From positions 2,283,824-2,347,823 of the forward strand of contig JAOWBW010000038.1 in NCBI GenBank assembly GCA_026119855.1: a stretch of DNA of 64,000 bases, given 5' to 3'. This DNA comes from Campanula takesimana (taxonomy: Eukaryota; Streptophyta; Magnoliopsida; Asterales; Campanulaceae). This document shows, in pieces, positions 55,611 through 64,000 of this stretch (the stretch's first letter is position 1; every line of letters begins with the position of its first letter). Under the pieces are notes generated by a model that did no database searches, had not been told where the DNA came from, and was given only the letters and a program-made list of their open reading frames with translations. A program made the position numbers and the translations under genes.

Positions 55611-57038
55611 TCACTGAGGGGGCCATTGCCACGTGGCCTGAGAATTGGAACCCTCACTTTGAATTTGGGCCCGTCCAGTCTCGTGTCTCTGTCCCCTCGC
55701 AGATTTTCTGTCTGCCATCCGTTTAGAAAATTGAGCAGGAACGGGCGGAAGGTCCCGGGGTTCTGATTGTTGCATCCACATCATCATATGTGACTGGTTC
55801 TTGCTGATGGTGCTTACCTCATCCTCAATAGCTTCAAGCCGGTCACATGTCTCCTCCCATCTCCTATCTTCAAGAGCATATCGGTCCTGCCTAATACGAT
55901 CCTCATAAGCATATCGGGCCTGCTGCATACGCATCATCTCCTGCAGCTGGTCATTCCGGAAAGCACTAGATCCCGCTGCCTGGTCATCCATTTCCTTATC
56001 AGTTCTTACCACCTCCTCATCACCATCACCTTCAACGGGCACAACCTCTTGATCCTCAATATCAACCACTCCCACCATCCTCCAATCCCTTGGTGCCGGT
56101 CCCATTGGGAATGTAGCCCCTTCCTTACATATCATATAATGCCTATCCCCATAAGTAAATTTCAGATCAGCACCATAGATGGGAGGAAGAGTACTGAAAC
56201 CATCATATCGGCATATGTAATCTTCATCAAAATAGTAAGGTCCCTCAATCAACCCTACCTCATCAGGATGGTCTCGAGTGAATTTCTCAACTAAAAGGGT
56301 TATCATACCTCCAACGGGAATGTTGCCACAACCCTGGCTCGCATAAGTAGCGCACTTGACGAAGAAAGCATCAACCCAATCTGGAATGGTGGTAGAACTT
56401 GGTAACGCCGTTCTCATCATAGCAACATCAAAGGTGTTCAACTTGGCCGGCTCCCCTTTTCCTAGAAATGTCATAGATAATGCCCTATAGAATAAACGCC
56501 AAGCTGGGTGAGTGAGGTTGGCCGCCGTATTATTAAGCCTTGCGAACGTGCGGCCTGTCAACTCAAAGAAGAAAATAGCTGCCATCTGATCCTTCTCTTT
56601 AAACTCTCCAGCTGGATCGGACACCCCAAACAACTCCCGAACCTCAGCGTATGACAGAGTCTTCTTCTGATCATTGAGCTGAAACCGGATACTAGGCACC
56701 CCTTTTACTTCCACCTGCTCAAATGTGGACAAAAACTCAAGCGTGTATCGCTTGTATACTGCTGCACTTTTCCCAACAAATTTTTCTAACCCCGTTTGCT
56801 TCATTAGCTGTCTCACTTGAATCCCGAACCCAAAAACATCTAAAAGATCAATATCCAAAAACCTTGTAATATGTAACTTGCGCTTGTGGTGATCTAGCTT
56901 CTTCCATTTCTTTTTCTGAGAGTCATTTAACTTCTTTAAACCCATAAAAATGTCTCCCTCAGGAGGAGGTGGTTCAAGAATACTCGGTTTTTGCCTTTTT
57001 ACACCTCGACCAACATTACCCATCGGCTTTGGAGGCAT
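55611..57038 (-). CDS. Athila ORF-1-family protein in the envelope position (475 aa), intact
   Basis: This open frame starts at ATG 57038-57036 (MPPKPMGNVGRG) and ends at TGA 55611. A longer reading needs a GTG start and is less likely. The conserved part, with YTLEFLSTFEQVEVKGVPSI, TLSYAEVRELFGV and HPAWRLFYRALSMTFLGKGE, resembles the plant Athila ORF-1 family, which sits between pol and the 3' LTR. The N-terminus is basic (KKKWKKLDHHKRKLH). The C-terminal third is acidic, then a Met/Gln/Arg-rich coiled-coil-like stretch (about residues 360-430). No convincing transmembrane segment or signal peptide is visible from this start, so an envelope function is not supported here. Its role is unknown. 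It is intact although the neighbouring pol is broken. Confidence 0.8.
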   Translation of the reverse strand: MPPKPMGNVGRGVKRQKPSILEPPPPEGDIFMGLKKLNDSQKKKWKKLDHHKRKLHITRFLDIDLLDVFGFGIQVRQLMKQTGLEKFVGKSAAVYKRYTLEFLSTFEQVEVKGVPSIRFQLNDQKKTLSYAEVRELFGVSDPAGEFKEKDQMAAIFFFELTGRTFARLNNTAANLTHPAWRLFYRALSMTFLGKGEPAKLNTFDVAMMRTALPSSTTIPDWVDAFFVKCATYASQGCGNIPVGGMITLLVEKFTRDHPDEVGLIEGPYYFDEDYICRYDGFSTLPPIYGADLKFTYGDRHYMICKEGATFPMGPAPRDWRMVGVVDIEDQEVVPVEGDGDEEVVRTDKEMDDQAAGSSAFRNDQLQEMMRMQQARYAYEDRIRQDRYALEDRRWEETCDRLEAIEDEVSTISKNQSHMMMWMQQSEPRDLPPVPAQFSKRMADRKSARGQRHETGRAQIQSEGSNSQATWQWPPQ

Positions 57039-57657
57039 GATTTCAACACTCACCAATACTCTCACCAACACAATAAACAATAACAAGAACCACACAATCG
57101 CACCACAATCTCAACACAACCACAAAACTATCACCGTTCACAATTCACCCACACTATCATCGCTCACCATTCACTCACCAATAACAATTGAGCAATAATA
57201 TTAAAACCAAAATCACACAACCTCAACATAACCAAAAAACTAGCACAATGCACAACCAATCTTCCTCAAATGCACCCAACAAATTAAGAGCAAGGAAAGA
57301 TGAGAATTGTTACCTTCTAATGCTCCAATAATGACCAACAATACTCCTTGTCCCTCCTAGATTGCTCCAAGATAAGCCCCAAAATTCGAAATCTAGGGTT
57401 CTTGAAATTGGACTTCAAATTCGAAATTGAAGGTTAATATGGTGATTGAAAGTGATTTTTGGGGGTGGGGGAATGGTGGTGCGGCTACAGTGAAGGGTGG
57501 AAGAGAGAGGGAGAGACCGAGAGGAAGAGGGTCTGTGAGGGAGATGGGGTTCGGATGTCGGCGATTGATGGTGGGGAAGAAGAGAGAGAGAGAAAGGGAG
57601 AGAGAGAGAGAGAGAGACTGTGAGGGAAGAGGGTTCGCCGGCGGTTAATGAAGGTTT
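57039..57657 (-). mobile_element. Athila interior upstream of the third ORF, left of the solo LTR
   Basis: Non-coding on the element's strand. It contains CAACAC/CACAAC-rich DNA (57050-57250) and GA/CT repeats (about 57500-57618). It ends in the solo LTR target site GGTTT (57653-57657). Confidence 0.55.
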
Positions 57658-59149
57658 TGTTGGGTTTCGATAAAACATGCGCAGCGGAATTTAGCATTTA
57701 AAATTTTGAAACCCAAAGCCATAGATCCGTTCATATGATTAAATCAAATACGACATAAGAATAAAGGAATAAACTAACCCTTGATGGCTATCAAATTCTC
57801 TTGGTCTTTGGTGGAGGTTTGAAGACTTGATCACGATCACAAAGCTTGAACACGAACTTTGAAGATGATGATTTTCACCCTCTAGCGGTATCCACACTTC
57901 GAATGAATATCAAAGGAGCTTATTTGATCTTGGTTGCTAGACCAAATTGTGAAACACTTTTCCACAATCAAAAGAACTATATGGAATTTATTTTGTGTAT
58001 TATTTTGTTCCTCAACCAAGAATGTCTTGGAACAAAATAAACTCTCTCTCAAACTCTTTGAGACTCACAAAATCATTCGCCTTGAGTGCTGGCCGAATTT
58101 GGTCTTTTATACACAAGTATGACCTATTCCAAATAGGAAACTTGTGTCAAAATCCGTCCAAAATTCGTTTCCTAATCAAATTAGGAATCTGCCACCCGAC
58201 AGTACTGTGCGGCCGCCCAGAATGCACTGTGCGGTCGCACAACTATCTGAAACAAAACTGGTACAAAATTTGGCTAAGTGTGCGGCCGCCCAGTCCAGAA
58301 TGTGCGGTCGCCCACTTCCCAGAAAGTCCAGAATTTCCAAAATTCCAATGTAGTCCTTTTAAAGATTCGTTCTATTGTGTGTGACCCTCTAGGATTATAC
58401 TAAGTTGGCAATGGGTTCAAACATGAAACCATAAGATATGATTAGGTTCTAGCAAACCGTCATACCTACCCAATTAGTATAACTAGATACAAGTTCGCAT
58501 TCCTCTTAGAATATGTCATAATCCTTTTGTCCACGATATCATTGAACACAAGTCATGGTCAAAGGGTCAACTTGTTTTGTTCAATACTTTCTCGATTCCG
58601 AATATGTTGATAATCCAAATGACATTGATCCAATCAATTCATTTGAGTCCGGCCGAACATTTCATCAACATCATTCCTACGAGTGGCCCAAGCTTGACAT
58701 CTCTCCGAGGAGGGACAAATCCATTTAGCTTATTATTCTTCCCTACGTGAATCCGATTATGCCAATCATACCCTTTATAACTACTCGGTTAAAAGTAGCG
58801 TTTGAATATGTCAAACATAATGTTCATCAAGTGGAGGACTATAATAACTTCATGTCTAAGGATTCAAATGACATAACTAATATGAGATATATGTACGACA
58901 TAGACCATGACATAAATCTCATACAGCGGGTCAAGTCCAGTACCTTGTTCCAAACAAGTACCCATAAATCTAGCATGATCATCCCATGATCATTTAGCCT
59001 TTATACTAGTGCTTAACAAGTACTAGGGATGGGGATTATTATAAGTAAACATGAACAACAATAATAATCAAAACATCTCTTTATTGATATGAAATAAATG
59101 ATAACAATTACAACGTTTATTAAACGTGCCTAGGGCACCACTACCAACA
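57658..59149 (+). repeat. Solo LTR inserted in the Athila element
   Basis: This 1.49 kb LTR starts TGTTGGGTTTCG and ends ACTACCAACA. It is flanked by the 5-bp duplication GGTTT (57653-57657 and 59150-59154), and there is no interior. It contains ATGCGCAGCGGAAT near its start and TTGTGTGTGACCC near 58375, shared in order with the LTR fragment at 12682-13818. GC-rich palindromes (GCGGCCGC and GCGGTCGC) lie at about 58208-58313. A solo LTR arises by recombination between the two LTRs of one element. Confidence 0.92.
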
Positions 59150-59535
59150 GGTTTGGGGTGCCGGCGGGTTTGAGGTGGGTTAGAGAGAGAGAGCCGACGG
59201 GATTTGAGGTAAGGAAGAAGAGAGAGAGAGCCGACGGGATTTGGGGAAGATAGAGAGAGAGGGCCGACTTGTTTTGCTTTTTTTTTTTTTTTTTTTTTTT
59301 CATCAAGGAAGGAAGTCAAGTTGTGTGCACAGGTAGTCCATTCGTGCTGCAACCCATTTTCAATTTCTCTCCAAGTTGGTCACCGGTTTTTGCACAGGTT
59401 GTGCTAGTGGGCACAAGTTGTGCTGTGCTGCACCAAGGTGTGCGCACAACCCCCTTCCTTGTGCAGCAAATTTGGGATAAAATTGGGCACAAGTTGTGCT
59501 GTGATGCACGAGTTGTGCAATACCTGTTGCCTCTC

Positions 59536-59571
<36 letters not shown>

Positions 59572-59846
59572 CAAACCTGCCCTCGGTACGACCAATTGTG
59601 CCCCATGCTATGATTTCCTGCACCCACAAAAACAAAAATATACCCTTCAGTAGCACCAATTCAAAATACAAAAATTAAAATCAAAAGCATAATGTACACA
59701 AATAACAAATAAAATAAGCAAATAAATCCCGGGTTGCCTCCCGGTTAGCCGCCCTTCTTTAACGTCTTTAGCTAGACCAAATGCCGGGAAAGCACCCGGC
59801 ATGCATCAAAGTTTAAAGTCTTTGACAAGACTCGGACCCAAATCTA
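59150..59846 (-). mobile_element. Athila interior between pol and the solo LTR
   Basis: Non-coding. It has GA-rich repeats (about 59180-59265), a T run at 59279-59300 and a long T run at about 59529-59570. Between them is a set of GTGCACAAGTTGTGCTGTG-type repeats (about 59395-59525). Near 59730-59780 is the segment with GCCTCCCGGTTAGC and AACGTCTTTAGC that usually follows Athila pol. Confidence 0.65.
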
Positions 59847-62800
59847 TCAAACATATACCGGGTCTTGGAGATCAATCACCTCCAAATCCGCGGTATTCAC
59901 GACTTCGTTCTCAAAATACGGTTTCAACCGTTGACCATTAACTTTGAATCATTTGTCCTCATTAGGACTAGAGATTACCACCGTACCAAGCGGGGACACC
60001 TCCCTCACCACATAAGGGCCGGTCCACCGAGACCTCAACTTGCCCGGAAACAAACGAAGACGGGAATTAAAAAGAAGAACCTTTTGACCAACCTTAAAGT
60101 CCTTTCTAATGATCATTTTATCATGCCATATCTTCGCTCGTTCCTTGTAAAGAAAATTATTCTCATAGGCATCTCTCCTAATCTCATCCAACTCACTCAA
60201 GTGTAATTTTCGCTCCTCACCGGAACCCTCTAAGTCCAAGTTGAACTTTTTGACCGCCCAATAGGCTTTGTGTTCAAGCTCCACCGGTAAATGGCAAGGT
60301 TTACCAAACACCAACCGATATGGTGACATACCAATCGGTGTCTTATATGCCGTCCGGTAAGCCCACAACACATCATCAAGCCTTTGACTCCAATCCTTCC
60401 TATTCGGGTTCACAGTTTTTTCAAGGATGGATTTTATCTCTCTATTGGACACCTCGGCTTGGCCATTTGTTTGGGGATGATAAGCAGTCGACACCTTATG
60501 GGTGATATGATATCTCTTGACTAGAGCTTCGACTGTCTTATTGCAAAAATGATTCCCCCTATCACTAATAATGGCCCTTGGCATCCCAAACCGACACAAA
60601 ATGTTGCTTCTAAGGAAGTTGACCACTACTTTTGAATTATCGGTGCGGGTAGGGATGGCTTCCACCCATTTGGACACATAGTCCACCGCAAGCAAAATGT
60701 ACACAAACCCACAAGAATTAGGGAACGGACCCATAAAGTCTATCCCCCACACATTAAAGATTTCACAATTTACAATGAGGGTTTGTGGCATTTCATCACG
60801 GCGCCCAATATTACCAACCCTTTGGCACCTATCACAAGTCTGACAAAAAGTGACCGCATCCCGGAACAAAGTTGGCCAAAAGAAACCACAATCCAAGACT
60901 TTCCTAGCGGTCTTTTTCGCACCAAAATGACCACCACACGGATACTCATGACAGAATTTGAGAATAGAGGACACCTCACTATCGGGAATACACCTCCGAA
61001 TGACTTGGTCGGCACAATGCCTCCACAAGTTGGGCTCATCCCAAACATAATATTTGGCATCACTACGGACTTTGTCTCTTTTCGATTTTGACATCCCCGG
61101 AGGGAATTTATTCAAGACAAGAAAATTGACCAAGTCCGCATACCAAGGGGCCACTGAATTAACTGCCCAAAGAACCTCATCAGGAAACTCACCCCGGATT
61201 GGGGCTTGTTTATAAGGTTTGTCCTCCTCCATTACAAGGCGACCCAAATGGTCGGCAACTAGATTTTCAGCCCCCTTTTTGTCCTTAACCTCTATGTCAA
61301 ACTCACTCAACAAGAGAATCCACCGAATGAGTCTCGGTTTAGCCTCTTTTTTAGACATTAAATACTTAAGAGCAGCGTGGTCGGTATAAACAATGATTTT
61401 AGTGCCCAACAAGCAGGACCTAAATTTCTCTAGTGCAAAAACCACCGCCAACATCTCTTTCTCAGTAGTGGAGTAATTTCTTTGTGCCCCTTTCAAGGTC
61501 ATAGACGCATAATAAATCACATGCGAGGCACGCTCCACTTTTTGACCCAAAACCGCCCCCACGGCATAATCACTAGCATCACACATGATCTCAAAGGGAC
61601 GAGACCAATCGGGTGCTTGAATAATTGGGGTAGTTGTCAACCTAGACTTCAACTCATTAAAAGATTGCTTGCAATTATCATCAAAATTAAAATCAACCTC
61701 TTTTTGCAACAGGGTGCATAGAGGTGAAGCAATCTTTGAAAAGTCCTTAATGAACCTCCGGTAAAACCCGGCATGACCAAGGAAAGACCGGACTTCACGC
61801 ACATTGGTCGGGTAAGGAAGTGAAGAAATGACATCAATCTTAGCTTTGTCAACTTCGATACCCTTTTTCGACACAACATGACCCAACACAATGCATTGCT
61901 CGACCATAAAGTGACATTTTTCAAAATTTAAGACCAAATTGGTTTCAATGCACCTATCCAACACTAGTCCTAAATGAGCAAGGCATTCATCAAACGAGTC
62001 TCCATGGACAGTGAAGTCATCCATGAAAACTTCCATAAACTTTTCCACAACATCGGAGAAAATGCTCATCATACACCTTTGAAAAGTCCCAGGTGCATTA
62101 CACAAACCAAACGACATTCTCCGATAGGCAAAGGTGCCGAAGGGGCAAGTAAATGTAGTTTTCTCTTGGTCTTCCGGGGCAATAGGTATTTGAAAATACC
62201 CGGAAAAACCGTCGAGAAAACAAAAATACGCCCTTCCGGCTAACCTTTCCAACATCTGATCAATAAAGGGGAGAGGGAAGTGGTCTTTACGAGTTACCTC
62301 ATTTAGCCTCCGGAGATCAATGCACACACGAATTCCCGTTTGCTCCCGGGTTGGAACCATCTCTCCCTTTTGATTACGGGAGACCATGATCCCGCCCCTC
62401 TTGGGAACACACTGTGTGGGGCTCACCCACTTGCTGTCGGAGATGGGATAGATGATCCCCATCTGTAGTAGCTTCAGGACCTCCTTCTTCACCGCCTCCA
62501 TCATTGGCGGGTTAAGCCTCCTCTGTGGTTGCCTCACCGGCTTCGCATCCTCCTCTAGGTTGATCCGGTGCATACATAAGGATGGACTAATGCCCTTGAG
62601 ATCGGCAATAGTCCAACCAATCGCAGATTTCCGCTCCCGGATCACCTCAATTAACCTCTTCTCTTGATCCGCTGTCAAACTGCTAGAAATCACCACCGGA
62701 AGCGTCTCTCCCTCACCTAGATAAACATACTTCAGGTGCTCAGGGAGGACCTTCAACTCAAGCTCCGGTGCCTTCTCTATAGATGGCACAAGCTTCTCCA

Positions 62801-64000
62801 ACGGAACCTCTAGCTTCATCTGACCATGACCCGGCGTGGTAGCAAACATAGCACTCTCTGTAAGACCCATGACTGCTTCCTTCATAGAATCCGAGATGTC
62901 AAACTCCAAATTAGCATACCCCAAAGCGTTCTCTAACGCGGTCTTGATATCATCATCTCCATTAGACACCTCAAATACCTCCTCTACCAATGGCTCGATC
63001 ACATCGATGAAACACAATGACTCTGAGTCCTTAGGGTATTTCATAGAGTTAAAGATGTTGAACTCCATTACTTGCCCATCAAACTCCATGGTAAGTGAAC
63101 CCTTGGCCACATCGAGCTTGGTCCGAGCAGTCGACATAAAAGGCCTCCCCAACAATATGGGAGCCTTTGGATCCGTCTCCATCTCAAGAACATAAAAATC
63201 CGCGGGAAATATCATTTTACCAACCCGGACTAGAACATCCTCCACCAATCCCTTCGGGTAGGCATTAGACCTATCCGCCAACTGTATCACAACTCTGGTA
63301 TCCTGCAGTGGCCCCAACTTAAGAGTTTCAAACAACGCATAGGGCATGACGTTGATTGAAGCCCCCAAGTCCAACATGGCCTTATGCTCAGAAGCATCCC
63401 CCAAAGTAACTGGAATCACGAACATCCCTGGGTCACTGCACTTCTTAGGCATTTTCCTCTGATACACTGCAGACACATGCTCACTAACCTTAACCTTCTT
63501 TTTACTCCTTTCCTTCTGATTCCTCTTCAGAGTACACAACTCCTTCAAAAACTTCGCATACCTCGGGACAGTCTGAAGAAGATCCAAGAACGGAATATTA
63601 ACCTCTAACCTCTTGAAAGTATCGTAAATAGCCTTGTCAGACTCCGGCTTTCGGTGTTCTTTCAAGGCTTCTGGGAATGGAACTTCAGGCTCATATACAG
63701 GAGCCTTAACCTCTGGTGTAGTCTCTGTCTGAACTGGTGCCTTCTGTACTGGCTATGCAATCTCAACTTTTGCCTCCGGTTCCTCATCTACAACCTTATC
63801 CTGCAGCTCCTTACCATTGCGAAGAGTTATCGCACATGCATTCTGCTTAGGATTCGGTTCAGTCTGTGATGGCAACTTCCTCGAATCCCTATCCTCTATC
63901 CGTCCCACGGCATCAGCTACCTGACCCATCTGTTTCTCCAAGTTACCAATGCTCGCATCTGTGCGCTGCTGATACTGCTGAAAATTATGGTTCATGGTGC
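59847..64000 (-). pseudogene. Athila pol polyprotein (protease, RT, RNase H, integrase), two nonsense codons
   Basis: One minus-strand frame runs from the window edge to a natural stop at 59847. In-frame stops at 63753-63755 and 59949-59951 break it. Counting residues from 63665: protease site LDLGAS (98-103, the Athila-type version); reverse transcriptase about 420-590 with FMDD at 547-550; RNase H about 692-810 (CDASD, YTDHAAL, VADHLGR); integrase zinc finger H906, H913, C941, C944; integrase catalytic D976, D1035 and E1071; C-terminal GPYVV segment. All catalytic residues are present, so decay is recent. The late stop removes only about 33 codons. Sequence upstream of 63753 (MNHNFQQYQQRTDASIGNLE, near the edge) is the Gag-protease linker. 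Gag itself lies outside the window. Confidence 0.93.

Larger units (their letters stand above)
53501..64000 (-). mobile_element. Athila-type Ty3/gypsy retrotransposon, 3' two-thirds
   Basis: Reading leftward on the minus strand: protease-RT-RNase H-integrase (from the window edge to 59847), the non-coding junction motif typical after Athila pol (about 59740-59780), an ORF in the envelope position (57038-55611), a purine tract (54820-54830) and the 3' LTR (54819-53501). Gag and the 5' LTR lie beyond 64000. A solo LTR of another family was inserted between pol and the third ORF (57658-59149). Confidence 0.9.

Noticed and set aside
57427..57648. Arg/Glu-rich open frame
   Set aside because: It is a translation of GA repeats inside the Athila interior.

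Overview
This window is nuclear DNA from a flowering plant, most likely a eudicot. It is AT-rich and has split genes with GT-AG introns. It holds one recognisable host gene, an auxin response factor (ARF) of the microRNA160-controlled ARF10/16 type at about 38.2-41.1 kb. Nearly everything else is transposable-element DNA in nested layers. I see no rRNA or tRNA gene, no CRISPR, and nothing bacterial or organellar.

Layout. 1-8.4 kb: a Ty3/gypsy element of Tekay/Del type on the minus strand. It has 4.0 kb LTRs and only 1.3 kb of non-coding interior, and the left LTR runs off the window. 8.4-10.8 kb: the 3' end of a copia-type element with one 1.78 kb LTR. 10.8-12.7 kb: a broken hAT transposase gene and the right end of its element. 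12.7-13.8 kb: an LTR fragment of the same family as the solo LTR at 57.7 kb. 13.8-15.5 kb: a minus-strand copia gag-protease remnant carrying a tRNA-derived SINE with a 16-bp target duplication. 15.5-20.9 kb: AT-rich DNA with a Helitron-type 3' end, split by a complete 3.96 kb hAT element. 22.3-24.6 kb: a minisatellite of about 65 units of 31 bp, most with a palindromic core. 24-28 kb: a cluster of Stowaway-type MITEs and one GC-rich possible gene fragment. 28.6-36.4 kb: a complete-ended copia element that lacks reverse transcriptase. 37-41 kb: the ARF gene. 41-53.5 kb: non-genic DNA with MITEs, SINEs, a 588-bp hAT derivative, a Mutator-like MITE and a retroposed segment. 53.5 kb to the right edge: a minus-strand Athila-type Ty3/gypsy element (3' LTR, envelope-position ORF, pol) with a solo LTR inserted inside it.

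How the parts relate. The ARF is the only gene likely to serve the plant. It carries a B3 DNA-binding domain, an ARF domain, a repressor-type middle region with the miR160 site, and a C-terminal PB1 domain. The target duplications and interruptions give an order of insertion for several layers. On the left, the LTR fragment was hit by the first hAT, that hAT by a copia, and the copia by the long-LTR gypsy element. On the right, a Helitron end was hit by the Athila element, which was then hit by the solo-LTR family. I found no multi-gene system that looks new. The least explained signals are the palindromic minisatellite, a MITE-like family with a telomere-like core, clustered CGGTCG palindromes in unrelated LTR families, and a GTGTTACC word scattered through the copia element. 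All coordinates and homologies come from reading the sequence without database searches.
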